Of a stretch of DNA of 64,000 nucleotides, positions 1-9,515 are shown one piece after another. The stretch lies in contig NZ_JAGGCS010000011.1 in NCBI RefSeq assembly GCF_022884085.1, positions 2,576 to 66,575 on the forward strand. The letters run 5' to 3'. The DNA comes from Paenirhizobium cremeum. GTDB lineage: Bacteria; Pseudomonadota; Alphaproteobacteria; Rhizobiales; Rhizobiaceae. Every line of letters begins with the position of its first letter. Positions within the stretch are counted from its first letter, which is position 1. The notes beneath the pieces are model-generated. The model ran no database searches and had not been told where the DNA came from. It was given only the letters and a program-made list of their open reading frames with translations. The position numbers and the translations under genes were made by a program.

Positions 1-2
1 CG

Positions 3-211
3 GGTCACTTCTCAGTGCAAATCAACAGGCACCCGACGATATCGGCCCTGATCCGTAGAAATTTCCCATCTTCAAGGAAGCTCTAACTGATCTGTCACTG
101 ATGGAAAGCCTCGATGTTGCATTTTTCCGGGGTCCCGCATACTACCTTGAGCACGAGGTTGTCTGGTCACTGGACAGCGCCAGAAATCTGCAGCAATGCC
201 CTGATGGTTAA
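3..211 (+). pseudogene. possible 3' end of an upstream gene, apparently frameshifted
   Basis: Two overlapping open frames look coding-like by composition. Frame 3 is open from the window edge to a TAA at 84-86. Frame 2 is open from after a TAG at 56-58 to a TAA at 209-211 and contains a stretch reading AFFRGPAYYLEHEVVW. One single-base shift between 59 and 83 would join them into one tail of about 69 codons ending at 211. I do not recognise the product. A broken gene, a sequencing error or a chance pair of short frames are all possible. Confidence 0.25.
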
Positions 212-319
212 TGGTATCAAAGAGAACATTGCTCCTTGAATCCTTTCATGGCTTTGAACGCCATGGGTCCGGCGAGTCGAGGATGAATAGGAGCATCTGA
301 AGAGAGTATAAGAGGTTAA
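212..319. other. leader region before the first clear gene
   Basis: No convincing coding frame is seen here. An AGAGG ribosome binding site lies four bases before the ATG at 320. A short minus-strand frame at 167-361 is not supported by composition or a start signal. Confidence 0.4.
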
Positions 320-1297
320 ATGACCGAAGGTCGACCAGCGGATTTTACAATCTTTGCCCATGTCTTTTACCCTGACACATGGGAGGAAATGGTCAGTGAC
401 CTGGATGCAGTGATCCGACAGCCTTTTGACCTCGTCATTACGCGCCCCACGGGCTCCAGCGCAGTGGCGCGACCGCAGAGTGCATATCTTCGTTTTGTGA
501 CAGAAATCGAGGTCGAAAATCGGGGCCGGGATATCCTACCGTTTCTGACGGCCCTGAAGCACCCAACCGTCAAATCCTTCGATATCGGTTTGAAAATACA
601 TACCAAGCGGTCTCCCCATCGCCGAGATGGAAATGGGTGGAGACAGTTTCTGGTGGGGTCGTTGCTCGATACGGAAGACGACGGGTGCTTATCAGGCCAG
701 AAGTTACTGGCTTGCGAACCTGCGATTGGTTTGATAGCGCCAAGGGCTCATCTCCTGCCCCTCGGTGGACGTACTGCGCTGAATGAGAAGACCATGATGC
801 AAATTCTGCAACGAATTGAGAATTTGCATGCGTCGGAGAAAGGCGGAGTTGTGTCTCGGGAGTGTGACTTCCCTGACCTTGTCGAAGGTCGCCGCTTTTC
901 CGCTGGAGCGATGTTCTGGTTTCGCCGAACAGCCATGAAAACGGTAACGGATATCGACTTTACCGATCTTTTCGTTCGTGAAAGTGGTCAACTCGACGGA
1001 ACTGCCGCACACGCCTTCGAACGTATGTTTGCTGTCACCGTTGAGCGGGAAGGTATGATTGCGGCCGCAATGGAGAACGTCAGAGCGATCTTAGATCACC
1101 GCGATGCCTCGTTGTCACGGCGGGAACTGACCCAGCTTGTGAACGATAGCTTGGCGCATGACAATCCGTTTGTGCTGCCCTTGGCGGACTTCTGGCGCCG
1201 TCACCCCACCCTTTTGAAACTGGCGCACGGGATCTACACAAACCTGCCCCAAAGTTCGGTTCGGCTTTTACGGCGAAGCCTGGGGCGAGGATGGTAG
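320..1297 (+). CDS. RgpF-like rhamnan synthesis / glycosyltransferase
   Basis: A 325-aa protein resembling the rhamnan-synthesis protein F (RgpF) family, cytoplasmic transferases that extend rhamnose-containing surface glycans. Near the N-terminus it reads ADFTIFAHVFYP, followed by the family hallmark ENRGRDILPFL at about residues 66-76 and LKIHTKRSPH at about 91-100. There is no signal peptide or membrane segment. The ATG at 320 follows an AGAGG box. The gene overlaps the next one by seven bases, which suggests translational coupling, and rmlCBDA downstream supplies dTDP-rhamnose, which fits the family assignment. Acceptor and linkage cannot be told from sequence. Confidence 0.72.
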   Translation: MTEGRPADFTIFAHVFYPDTWEEMVSDLDAVIRQPFDLVITRPTGSSAVARPQSAYLRFVTEIEVENRGRDILPFLTALKHPTVKSFDIGLKIHTKRSPHRRDGNGWRQFLVGSLLDTEDDGCLSGQKLLACEPAIGLIAPRAHLLPLGGRTALNEKTMMQILQRIENLHASEKGGVVSRECDFPDLVEGRRFSAGAMFWFRRTAMKTVTDIDFTDLFVRESGQLDGTAAHAFERMFAVTVEREGMIAAAMENVRAILDHRDASLSRRELTQLVNDSLAHDNPFVLPLADFWRRHPTLLKLAHGIYTNLPQSSVRLLRRSLGRGW

Positions 1298-2445
1298 CTC
1301 TGTCCGAGGTTCGAATTGCTTTCATCGTGACCGAGGACTGGTTCTTCGTGTCGCATTTTCTACCAATGCTGCGCGCGGCAAAGGAACTCGGCCTAGGAGT
1401 CGTTGTGATTACGCGTGTGGGCAAGCATCGACACCTGATCGAGAATCTCGGGGCTCGGGTCGTTCCGCTGGACATTGAGAGGGGGCACCTCGGTTTTCTG
1501 TCAATCGGCTCGTCGATCGTCCGGATTGCGAAGACGCTGAGGCACGAAGAAATCGATCTCGTCCACTGCATCGCTCTTCGTAGTGTTGTCACTGGAGGCA
1601 TTGCGGCGATGCTGGGCGGGGTAAAAGGCAGAATCTTTGCGATCACCGGCGGGGGATTGCTGGCTGCGGATAAAAGCCCGAAGGCAGCCATAGGGCGTTT
1701 TGCTCTGCGATGCCTTTTCCGAATTACCCGCATGGGTGGGCGAAGCCACTTTCTGTTCGAAAACGTCACTGACCCGGAGACGTTCGGGCTGAAAGCAGCG
1801 GAGCCGGGCGTTACGGTTCTGGGCGGCGCTGGCGTGAATCCAGATTATTACACCCCGCTTCCCATGCCATCCGGCAACAGCCTCAAGCTTGCGATTGTCG
1901 GTCGGCTGGTGTGGTCGAAAGGTGTCGATCTAGCGGTGGAAGCCGTATCAATCGCTCGTGAGCGAGGTCACGATGTTACACTTTCGCTTTTCGGTCTTCC
2001 CGACCCATCCAATCCGCGGTCGCTTTCTGTCGAGGCGCTGGAAGCGTGGTCTCGTCTTCCCGGCATAAAGTGGCGAGGTTCGAGCAGCGATGTGCGGGAG
2101 GTCTGGGCAGAGCACGATATGTGCTGCATGCCGACACGCGGTGGAGAGGGCCTGCCCCGTTCCATTTTGGAAGCGGCGGCCTGCGGTCGACCGATCCTGA
2201 CAACCAATGTGCCGGGCTGCCGTGACTTTGTCCGCCACGGTCGTGAAGGATGGCTGGCGCCAGTGGATGACGCTGCAGCGTTGGCAGAGCGGATTTGCGC
2301 GTTGGCGGGAGATAAGGCGAGCATCGTCGCAGCGGGTTCCCGTGCTCGGGAACGCGTAATCGAGGGATTTACAGAGGCCCGCGTGATGGGACAGGTTCAG
2401 GACGTCTATCGCGAACTGTGCAAAGCGATCGGCCGACCACTCTGA
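1291..2445 (+). CDS. family 4 (GT-B) glycosyltransferase
   Basis: A 384-aa GT-B enzyme that transfers a sugar from a nucleotide donor to a growing glycan. The N-terminal Rossmann half begins FIVTEDWFFVSHFLPML. The C-terminal donor-binding half begins at VGRLVWSKGVDLAVEA (about residue 200) and carries the GT4 region GEGLPRSILEAAACG with an acidic residue in the usual E-x7-E position, followed by the switch to PILTTNVPGC. The length is normal for GT4. It starts inside the preceding gene and runs convergent to rmlA with only a 44-base gap. Donor and acceptor are unknown. Confidence 0.8.
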   Translation: MVALSEVRIAFIVTEDWFFVSHFLPMLRAAKELGLGVVVITRVGKHRHLIENLGARVVPLDIERGHLGFLSIGSSIVRIAKTLRHEEIDLVHCIALRSVVTGGIAAMLGGVKGRIFAITGGGLLAADKSPKAAIGRFALRCLFRITRMGGRSHFLFENVTDPETFGLKAAEPGVTVLGGAGVNPDYYTPLPMPSGNSLKLAIVGRLVWSKGVDLAVEAVSIARERGHDVTLSLFGLPDPSNPRSLSVEALEAWSRLPGIKWRGSSSDVREVWAEHDMCCMPTRGGEGLPRSILEAAACGRPILTTNVPGCRDFVRHGREGWLAPVDDAAALAERICALAGDKASIVAAGSRARERVIEGFTEARVMGQVQDVYRELCKAIGRPL

Positions 2446-2489
2446 TTAACGAAAATCTGCGCCGTCTTCTAGCTGCGGGAGCGCGTGCG

Positions 2490-3374
2490 TCACAGTTGGA
2501 TGTCTAACTCGGACTTTGCGATCTTCATCAGATAGTGGCCATAAGCGCTCTTGCCGAGTTCGGTCGCGAGATCTTGCAGCTGCCTTTCGTCGATATAGCC
2601 CATGCGGTAGGCTATTTCTTCGGGGCAGGCTATCTTGAAGCCTTGCCGCTTTTCCAGCGTGCCGACGAAGTCGGCGGCCTCTAGAAGGCTGTCCGGCGTA
2701 CCGGTATCCAACCAGGCATAACCTCGCCCCATAACTTCGACCGTCAGTTGGCCTCGCTCAAGATAGATGCGATTGACGTCGGTGATCTCCAACTCACCGC
2801 GTGGTGATGGCTTGAGGTTGGCCGCGATTTCAACCACCTGTTTGTCATAGAAATAAAGACCGGTGACTGCCCAACTGCTTTTTGGCTTTGCCGGTTTTTC
2901 CTCGATCGATAGTGCTTTCATGGTGCTGTCGAATTCGACGACGCCGTAGCGCTCGGGATCGCTGACGTGATAGGCGAAGACCCGTGCGCCGCTCACCGTG
3001 GAGGCACCAGCATGCAAAAGCTGCGGCAGGCCGTGGCCGTAATAGATGTTGTCGCCGAGAATCAATGCTGAGGGATTGGAGCCAACGAAATCGGCGCCGA
3101 TGATGAAAGCTTGCGCAAGGCCATCAGGGCTCGGTTGAACCGCGTATTCGATGGATATGCCCCATTGGCTGCCGTCACCGAGCAGTCGCTTGAAGGCTTC
3201 GCTGTCATGCGGCGTGGTGATGATGAGGATTTCCTTTATCCCCGCCAGCATTAACGTTGTGAGGGGATAATAGATCATTGGCTTGTCGTAAACCGGCATC
3301 AACTGCTTGGAGACGGCCTTTGTGATCGGGTAAAGGCGTGTGCCTGAACCGCCTGCCAGAATGATACCCTTCAT
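2490..3374 (-). CDS. rmlA: glucose-1-phosphate thymidylyltransferase
   Basis: A 294-aa first enzyme of dTDP-L-rhamnose synthesis, joining dTTP and glucose-1-phosphate. The nucleotidyl-transferase signature [18 protein letters not shown] lies at about residues 8-25, followed by [13 protein letters not shown], and the central LGDNIYYG and [11 protein letters not shown] blocks are intact. I use the ATG at 3374, preceded by AAGGAAAAGAT, rather than an upstream in-frame codon at 3389. It is the last gene of a minus-strand rmlC-rmlB-rmlD-rmlA run, 42 bases after rmlD. Confidence 0.95.
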   Translation of the reverse strand: MKGIILAGGSGTRLYPITKAVSKQLMPVYDKPMIYYPLTTLMLAGIKEILIITTPHDSEAFKRLLGDGSQWGISIEYAVQPSPDGLAQAFIIGADFVGSNPSALILGDNIYYGHGLPQLLHAGASTVSGARVFAYHVSDPERYGVVEFDSTMKALSIEEKPAKPKSSWAVTGLYFYDKQVVEIAANLKPSPRGELEITDVNRIYLERGQLTVEVMGRGYAWLDTGTPDSLLEAADFVGTLEKRQGFKIACPEEIAYRMGYIDERQLQDLATELGKSAYGHYLMKIAKSELDIQL

Positions 3375-3416
3375 ATCTTTTCCTTCCATGTGTGGGCAGC
3401 TCGAACAGGCCCTTGC

Positions 3417-4292
3417 CTAGAGCAGGCGATCCAATACGACATTTGTGGATTCCTTCCAGTCAGGCAGAACGATTCCATAGGCCTGTTTCAGTTTTTCGTT
3501 TGAAAGCCGTGAGTTGGCCGGGCGCTTTGCCGGTGTCGGGTAGTCTGCTGTCGTGATACGACCAACGGACACCGACTTGCCGCTCTTGTCCCGCAGAGCC
3601 GCAAAGATCGTCTCGGCGAAATCGGCCCAGGTCGCTTCGCCGCCGCCAGTCAAGTGGAACACTCCACGCAGCTTTGGATCAGGATCGTCACGCAGGCGCT
3701 TTGCTATGGCAATCACAGCATCGGCAATATCCAGCGCACTTGTCGGCGCTCCATGCTGATCGGCTACCACGTTGAGCGTATCGCGGGTTTCCGCCAGCCG
3801 CAGCATGGTTTTGACGAAGTTGTTGCCAAAAGGTGAATAGACCCAAGCGGTGCGCAGGATGGCATGGTTGGGATTGGCGGCAGCGACGCCTATTTCTCCT
3901 GCCAACTTCGAGCGGCCATAGACCGAAACCGGACCAGTCGCATCCGTCTCGACATAAACACCCTGCTTGTCGCCGGAAAATACATAATCGGTAGAAAGGT
4001 GTACGATAGGAATACCGAGTTCCCTGGCAACTTCAGCGATCGCCGTCGGCCCGGCAGCATTGACTGCGAAGGCAAGAGCCTCTTCGCTCTCTGCCTTATC
4101 GACTGCGGTGTAGGCGGCTGCGGAAACGATCGCATCCGGTCTGATGCCGGCGAGGACCGTGCGCATCGAGGCCAAATCGGTGAGATCCAGTTGCGGACGC
4201 CCAACCGCGACTATCTCGACGCCGGCGGCTGGACCACGTTCCAAAAGAGCCGAGACGACCTGCCCTTGTGTTCCCGTTACGGCAATGCGCAT
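3417..4292 (-). CDS. rmlD: dTDP-4-dehydrorhamnose reductase
   Basis: A 291-aa short-chain dehydrogenase that makes dTDP-L-rhamnose by NAD(P)H reduction, the final step of the pathway. The glycine-rich cofactor loop GTQGQV is at about residues 7-12, and the catalytic Tyr-x3-Lys lies in VYGRSKLAGE. LSTDYVFSGDKQG and a C-terminal RPANSRL block are typical of RmlD. The ATG at 4292 follows the rmlB stop after three bases; an in-frame GTG just upstream is less likely. Confidence 0.94.
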   Translation of the reverse strand: MRIAVTGTQGQVVSALLERGPAAGVEIVAVGRPQLDLTDLASMRTVLAGIRPDAIVSAAAYTAVDKAESEEALAFAVNAAGPTAIAEVARELGIPIVHLSTDYVFSGDKQGVYVETDATGPVSVYGRSKLAGEIGVAAANPNHAILRTAWVYSPFGNNFVKTMLRLAETRDTLNVVADQHGAPTSALDIADAVIAIAKRLRDDPDPKLRGVFHLTGGGEATWADFAETIFAALRDKSGKSVSVGRITTADYPTPAKRPANSRLSNEKLKQAYGIVLPDWKESTNVVLDRLL

Positions 4293-4295
4293 CAC

Positions 4296-5351
4296 TCAGT
4301 CCTTTTTCAGCACACCCAGGCGTTCTCCCGAATAGACGCCTTTCCTCAACGGCTGCCACCACCATTCGTTTTCCAGATACCAGCGGACTGTCCGTTCGAT
4401 GCCGCTTTCGAAATTCTCCTGTGCCTTCCAGCCCAGTTCCGTTTCCAGCTTGGTGGCATCGATTGCGTAGCGCGCATCGTGACCGGGCCGGTCGGTAACG
4501 AATGTGATAAGATCGCTGTGTGGCTTTGATTGAGGGCGCAATTCGTCCATCAAGGTGCATATGCGGCGCACCACCTCGATGTTGCGGCGCTCGTTGCGGC
4601 CGCCGACGTTGTATTTTTCGCCGGGACGCCCGCGTGATGCGATCAGGTCAAGCGCCCGCGCATGGTCATCAACGTAGAGCCAATCACGAATATTGGTTCC
4701 TTCGCCATAAACCGGCAGCTGCTTGCCCTCCATCGCGTTGAGGATGATTAGCGGGATCAGCTTTTCCGGAAAATGATAAGGTCCGTAGTTATTCGAGCAA
4801 TTCGATATAATCACCGGCAAGCCGTAAGTCCGATACCAGGCGATTGCCAAATGGTCACTTGCCGCCTTTGAAGCCGAATAGGGCGAGGATGGATCGTAAG
4901 CCGTAACCTCCTCAAAGAGGCCTTCATCACCAAGTGAACCATAAACCTCATCCGTAGACACATGCAGGAAGCGGAACGCTTCCTTCCCGGCGGGCGGCAG
5001 GCTGTTCCAATAGTGACGGGCGGCCTCAAGGAGCGAAAACGTGCCCACTACATTGGTCTGAACGAACTCGCCCGCGCCGTTGATGGAACGATCGACGTGA
5101 CTTTCCGCGGCCAGATGCATAATGCGGTCGGGTTGGAACGTGTCTATTGCCGAGCGCATCTTTGGGAAATCGCAGATATCGGCCTGTAGGAAACTGTAAT
5201 TCGACGCGCCTTCAATCTCCTTAAGCGAAGCCAGATTGCCGGCGTAAGTCAACTTATCCACGTTCAGGATTTCCGCGCCAATGTTCTTGACCAGATGGCG
5301 CACGAGAGCGGAGCCGATAAAACCTGCTCCGCCGGTGACGAGAATACGCAT
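4296..5351 (-). CDS. rmlB: dTDP-glucose 4,6-dehydratase
   Basis: A 351-aa extended short-chain dehydratase converting dTDP-glucose to dTDP-4-keto-6-deoxyglucose. It shows the NAD loop [12 protein letters not shown] at about residues 7-18, the catalytic STDEVYG triad region, and [11 protein letters not shown] with the Tyr-x3-Lys pair. The [18 protein letters not shown] stretch is characteristic of RmlB. It sits 33 bases after rmlC and three bases before rmlD, consistent with one transcript. Confidence 0.96.
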   Translation of the reverse strand: MRILVTGGAGFIGSALVRHLVKNIGAEILNVDKLTYAGNLASLKEIEGASNYSFLQADICDFPKMRSAIDTFQPDRIMHLAAESHVDRSINGAGEFVQTNVVGTFSLLEAARHYWNSLPPAGKEAFRFLHVSTDEVYGSLGDEGLFEEVTAYDPSSPYSASKAASDHLAIAWYRTYGLPVIISNCSNNYGPYHFPEKLIPLIILNAMEGKQLPVYGEGTNIRDWLYVDDHARALDLIASRGRPGEKYNVGGRNERRNIEVVRRICTLMDELRPQSKPHSDLITFVTDRPGHDARYAIDATKLETELGWKAQENFESGIERTVRWYLENEWWWQPLRKGVYSGERLGVLKKD

Positions 5352-5384
5352 GATCTACTCCGCTTGCAGCCGTAAGGCAGATGG

Positions 5385-5942
5385 TCAGAATGAAAAGAAC
5401 GGCGGTAAGTCCGCAAGTTTCGGCTGCACCTTGTCCTTCTCCGACAAAACCGCATTGTCGAGGGGCAGCGGCCAATCGATGCCGATTGCAGGATCGTTCC
5501 ACAGCAGGCCACGGTCGCTGACGGCGCTATAGGGCGCTGTTACCTTGTAAGAAATGATGCAATCCGGCACGAGTGTGGCAAAGCCATGGGCAAATCCCGC
5601 AGGGATCCACAGTTGTTCTCCATTTTCCTTGGAAAGCTCGATCCCGTACCACTTGCCATAGGTTGGCGAACCAACGCGGATATCGACGGCGACGTCGAAA
5701 ATGCTGCCGGCGATGCAGCGAACCAGCTTGCCCTGCGCGAACGGATCGAGTTGAAAATGCAAACCGCGCACCGTACCAACCGCCGCGGAAAGTGATTCGT
5801 TTTCCTGAACGAATGTTACGTCCGCCACATTTTCGCGAAACCAGGCGTCCTTGAACACTTCCGAAAAATATCCGCGATGATCGCCCAATCTCGTCGGGGT
5901 GATCTTGGCCAAGCCGACCAAAGGCAAAAATTCAATCTTCAT
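5385..5942 (-). CDS. rmlC: dTDP-4-dehydrorhamnose 3,5-epimerase
   Basis: A 185-aa cupin epimerase acting between RmlB and RmlD. It carries GDHRGYFSEVF near the N-terminus, FVQENESLS, VRGLHFQ with the catalytic histidine, and a PAGFAHGFATL block. The length is standard. I place the start at the ATG at 5942; the GTG immediately upstream is in frame but redundant. It is the promoter-proximal gene of the rml run; the 85 bases upstream hold no gene. Confidence 0.95.
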   Translation of the reverse strand: MKIEFLPLVGLAKITPTRLGDHRGYFSEVFKDAWFRENVADVTFVQENESLSAAVGTVRGLHFQLDPFAQGKLVRCIAGSIFDVAVDIRVGSPTYGKWYGIELSKENGEQLWIPAGFAHGFATLVPDCIISYKVTAPYSAVSDRGLLWNDPAIGIDWPLPLDNAVLSEKDKVQPKLADLPPFFSF

Positions 5943-6030
5943 CACGTACCTGCATCTTTCCTCAGGTCCGTTCTAGTTGGCTGGCATCAGTTTGCAAGAG
6001 GCATCGGATGATTGCCCGGGAATCGCCATC

Positions 6031-7830
6031 CTAACCAGACACCGGCTCTGCCAGTTGTCGTTTGTTTGTCCTGGCTTCTGCAGTTCCATCGAGCAGTTGC
6101 TCAACGAGATCCCGTGCATTGGCGGCGCCGAGCACCATGGGCGATCCGTCGTTCCGCAGCAACGAATGTGCGGAGATGGCAGTTCCATCTCCAGGCGCGA
6201 CCAGCCCGAATGTCCTTACCCCGCGCGCGGCGGCAATCCTGACCACGGAAGCAGTCAGACTTTCCGGGTCCTTTAGGGAATCGCCGGCCGTCAGCAGAAA
6301 ATCTACGGTGCGCAGTATGCGATCATCCTCGGCCATGATGGGTTCGGCCTCGAGGGCGTATGGAATTATCTGGCGTTGGATCAGGGGCCGTGTGGAACCG
6401 GCAAGTGCATGCGGCGTCACCAGGACTCGTAAAAGAACATCCTCTCGGTGACGCAGTTCATCGATAACGGACAAAAGCTGTTCGGAACTCTCCGGGGCAT
6501 CGAGCAACACCGCGACCTCTCCCGCATATGGAGTCTTTACATAACCTGGGCGAATCTTTGTTGTCGCATCGTCGATGAGGGTGGCCCAGGCCTTGCCGAT
6601 GGCTCTGGGGGAATAGGTTGCGGCCAATATTGGCCGAGCAGCGGCGATTGCGGCGGCGCGTTCTTTTGCTCCATCCTTTCCAAGGAAACGACGCAGGCCC
6701 GCTTCCCAGTCGTCGAAGCCCACGGCTCCCGCCAAGGGCTCCATCGAAGCGAGACGGGTTGTCACCACTGGCACGCCATATTCAAGCGCAAGCACTGCCC
6801 GGTTCGCAGACTTCGTGACAGAGAAAGCGTCCATGCCGAATGGCAGCAGACATATGTCGGCCTCTTTGAGGCTGTCAAAAACAGCTTCCGTGGACCAATT
6901 TATATAACGCGTTGGGACGTCGATTTGAGCGATTGCGCTATCGAACAGATCCTTCTTGTTTGAGATAACCGTCAGTTCCAGCGGAATATCTTTGTTCACG
7001 GCTTCAAGAGCCGGAGCTGCAAGCAAAAGAGCCAACATGCCGAAATCGCTATGTGCCGCACCGTAATTTCCGAACCACACGACGGATTTCAGGTGGCCCT
7101 GGGTGGCGCTGTTTGCGCATGCAGACTTTAATTCGTCAACGGTTGCAGCCTGAGGGCCTTTGCTCGGCGGAGGAGGGGTTCTGCGGTCGAGTCGGGAAAG
7201 CCTCGTGCCGAAGAGCCTGAACGCGGTTGAGATTTTGCGTCTCAGGATCATCATCGCGTCTGCCGGATGGCGTGCTGCATGAGCCGCAAACCGAGAGCCG
7301 CGTTGCGCGATGGCGGCAGGCCGTTTCTCGGCGGGTTTTACCGCCTCCTCCTGAAGTCGCTTTGCTGCTGCGAAGCTGGTCCTTGTCTCAATCTGATCGG
7401 GAATGACGACGAAGCGCGCCCCCGGTCTCAATATTGGTCTTAAGGCTTCAGAGAGCGCCGGGCTCGGAACGACGATTGCATCAGCGAAAGCACCAATACC
7501 GGCGAAACGAAGGGCCGGGTGCAGATCGGGTGTTTTGGGGTAGTTCGCCACAATGATATTGTCGCACAGATCGATCAGTACCTTGACGCCCTGATCCTTG
7601 GCCAAGCCTGCCAACTTCACGCTGTCGCTGTCGAGAAGTTTGACGAAAACAATCGCATCGAGCCCTTTAAGGTGTGGAATTACCTCTTTCGAGGAGCGGT
7701 AGAATACGCTTTCTATGTCAAGTTCGCCTAAGGCAAGCGCAGGATAATAACAGCGGTAGCGCGTGCTCGCCACCATGTAGCTGAGCTGGGGGCTGACCCA
7801 GGCAACTCTGGCGCGGGGGAGATCTGTCAT
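6031..7830 (-). CDS. large GT-B-like glycosyltransferase with extra C-terminal module
   Basis: A 599-aa soluble protein with a GT-B layout. The N-terminal half (about residues 8-165) reads STRYRCYYPALALGE, then VLIDLCDN and a VPSPALSEALR block. Residues 170-245 are a basic, proline-rich linker. The C-terminal donor half begins VVWFGNYGAAHSDFG and includes ICLLPFGMD and ALEYGVPVVTT. After about residue 440 comes a further 150-residue alpha/beta-looking module that is not part of a standard GT4. A transferase role in O-antigen assembly is inferred from fold and context; the substrate is unknown. Confidence 0.6.
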   Translation of the reverse strand: MTDLPRARVAWVSPQLSYMVASTRYRCYYPALALGELDIESVFYRSSKEVIPHLKGLDAIVFVKLLDSDSVKLAGLAKDQGVKVLIDLCDNIIVANYPKTPDLHPALRFAGIGAFADAIVVPSPALSEALRPILRPGARFVVIPDQIETRTSFAAAKRLQEEAVKPAEKRPAAIAQRGSRFAAHAARHPADAMMILRRKISTAFRLFGTRLSRLDRRTPPPPSKGPQAATVDELKSACANSATQGHLKSVVWFGNYGAAHSDFGMLALLLAAPALEAVNKDIPLELTVISNKKDLFDSAIAQIDVPTRYINWSTEAVFDSLKEADICLLPFGMDAFSVTKSANRAVLALEYGVPVVTTRLASMEPLAGAVGFDDWEAGLRRFLGKDGAKERAAAIAAARPILAATYSPRAIGKAWATLIDDATTKIRPGYVKTPYAGEVAVLLDAPESSEQLLSVIDELRHREDVLLRVLVTPHALAGSTRPLIQRQIIPYALEAEPIMAEDDRILRTVDFLLTAGDSLKDPESLTASVVRIAAARGVRTFGLVAPGDGTAISAHSLLRNDGSPMVLGAANARDLVEQLLDGTAEARTNKRQLAEPVSG

Positions 7831-8055
7831 TAAAATCTCTCGACTTGATGGAAGTTACCAGCCAATAATCACAGACCTTGCGCGCATACAACAGCATAGC
7901 GCAACTTTTGAGTACGGTTCGCAATGGTTTCAAGATGTTGTCATGTTTATGACGAAATTGCCTGCGTTTCCCGAAAGACGTTATTTTCAGCAACGCCGAC
8001 AGATGATGCCAGAGCAACGCTTCCGCTTTACACTGTAGATGGCAGCGGTTCGGCC
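7831..8055. other. intergenic region, mostly featureless
   Basis: This stretch separates two minus-strand glycosyltransferase genes and is less GC-rich than its neighbours. I see no convincing gene or clear promoter. It probably holds the promoter of the 599-aa gene, whose ATG at 7830 has only a weak GAGAG ribosome binding site. Confidence 0.35.
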
Positions 8056-8184
8056 CTAAGCGGCAGCCGCCTTCTCCGCCTCCAGCAAAATAGGGCAGGC
8101 GGATTTCCACACGCTCCAGTCTGCGTCTTCCAACATGCGAATTGGCCTGGCTTCAGAGCTGTTGATTGATCTCCGGCCTGTCAT
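8056..8184 (-). CDS. small ORF, or detached C-terminal tail of the preceding glycosyltransferase gene
   Basis: A 42-codon frame starts inside the 3' end of the 413-aa glycosyltransferase gene and continues past its stop. It contains MLEDADWSVWKSACPILLEA and ends in a lysine/alanine run. The tryptophan and acidic content looks like real protein rather than a GC-rich shadow. It could be a tiny overlapping gene. It could also be the true C-terminus of the upstream protein, displaced by a one-base shift near 8155-8184. Nothing identifies its function. Confidence 0.25.
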   Translation of the reverse strand: MTGRRSINSSEARPIRMLEDADWSVWKSACPILLEAEKAAAA

Positions 8185-9394
8185 GGTATCTGGAGATGAT
8201 TGCGGCGCGCTCCGTGGCAAGTCCAGCAAGCTTCAATACGCGCTCAAGCTGAGCGGCCATATGGTTGAGCCCGTGATGACTGATGAGCCGTTCGCGCGCG
8301 TTTGCAAGTGTTCGTTCTGCCAGCGCGCGGTCAGCAAGAACTTTCGGAAGTTCTTCGGTCCATTGCGTATCGCCAATCCGCACTGCTGCACCATTCTGAC
8401 TGCAATCTTGATAGATTGGGTGATCCGAGACGATGGTCGGGATACCAGATGCTGAATATTCCACCCATTTCGTATCGGTCTTGGCCTCGTTGAACCGGCC
8501 GGGGCGCAGCGGGGCCAGTCCCCAATCCCAGCGCATGGCGGCAAGCTGACGCAAAAATCCGTCGTAATCGCCGACGGCGGGCAAGTGCTCGACGCGTGCA
8601 CCGAAGGCACCTAGCTCCGGCGGAGGCTGCAACGAGCCGAAGACGGTGAAGTGCAGATCCGGATTGCTGGTAAGGGCTGCGACAACGCCAGGTAATGCAA
8701 GCTGGAGATCGGCGGCGTGACTCGACGACGCCATATAACCAAATCTGGGTCTGATCGAGCCAGCGGAGCCAAGCGTTGAAATCGGATCGCTTGCGCTAGC
8801 AATTTCTCCGACGAACAAGCGAGCAGAGATCTGTGCATGCTCACGCAGTTGTTCAGCCAGTCTTGCCGTCGAGAGGTATGCGGTATCTGCCCCCTTGAGC
8901 AAGGTTCGGATTGCCTGTTGGCGCGCCGGAGCGCCGTATTTCCTGGCTTTTTCGACGCCAGCCTCGGGCGGAACCTCGAAAAGGTTGTCATCGATATGAT
9001 AAACAAGCGGCACGTTCTTATCGGCGCATATTTGCAGAAGCGTTTCGGCAAGCGAGCCGCCATAGCGGCTGACGAATATGAGATGTGGGGCCGCTTGCTG
9101 CCAGGCGTCGGCAAAAAGTTGTTGAGCCGTCCTTCCTGATTTCACAGCAAGACGTTCGTCTTCCTCCGTTACGACCACCATTCGCAGATCGCCAGCCGCT
9201 ACCGCTGCTTGAGCTGGACGAAGAAGATTGATCTGAAGGGTTGCCCCCGCAGCGTCGGCAACTACCAGCAAGCGGAGCTTTGCCCTGTCGGGATCTTCCG
9301 GTCCCAGCAAACGCCCAACCGAACTGGATGATCGATAGCGTCGCTTGGCCATCGATATCAGTCGAGCAAACGAGTCCTCTATCCACTGTGCCAT
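8153..9394 (-). CDS. family 4-like glycosyltransferase
   Basis: A 413-aa GT-B protein. The N-terminal half contains LIFVSRYGGSLAETLL and VYHIDDNLFEVPP, a loop often seen in GT4 enzymes of O-antigen loci. The C-terminal half has FGYMASSSHAADLQL, FTVFGSLQPPPEL and LAPLRPGRFNEAKTDTKW, where a Lys and acidic pair mark donor binding, followed by YSASGIPTIVSD. There is no membrane segment. The ATG at 9394 is the natural start. The last residues overlap another open frame (8056-8184), so the C-terminus may not be complete as read. Confidence 0.72.
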   Translation of the reverse strand: MAQWIEDSFARLISMAKRRYRSSSSVGRLLGPEDPDRAKLRLLVVADAAGATLQINLLRPAQAAVAAGDLRMVVVTEEDERLAVKSGRTAQQLFADAWQQAAPHLIFVSRYGGSLAETLLQICADKNVPLVYHIDDNLFEVPPEAGVEKARKYGAPARQQAIRTLLKGADTAYLSTARLAEQLREHAQISARLFVGEIASASDPISTLGSAGSIRPRFGYMASSSHAADLQLALPGVVAALTSNPDLHFTVFGSLQPPPELGAFGARVEHLPAVGDYDGFLRQLAAMRWDWGLAPLRPGRFNEAKTDTKWVEYSASGIPTIVSDHPIYQDCSQNGAAVRIGDTQWTEELPKVLADRALAERTLANARERLISHHGLNHMAAQLERVLKLAGLATERAAIISRYHDRPEINQQL

Positions 9395-9515
9395 AGCTAG
9401 GTACTCTTATCACTCAGGTCGCATATCAAATTGCACCATCGCTCTATTCGAGCGTTGATGCTTTTGAAGCGGGGCGCGGCAATGCCTGTTTCTCTGCCGA
9501 ACGGTCTCGGTCATT

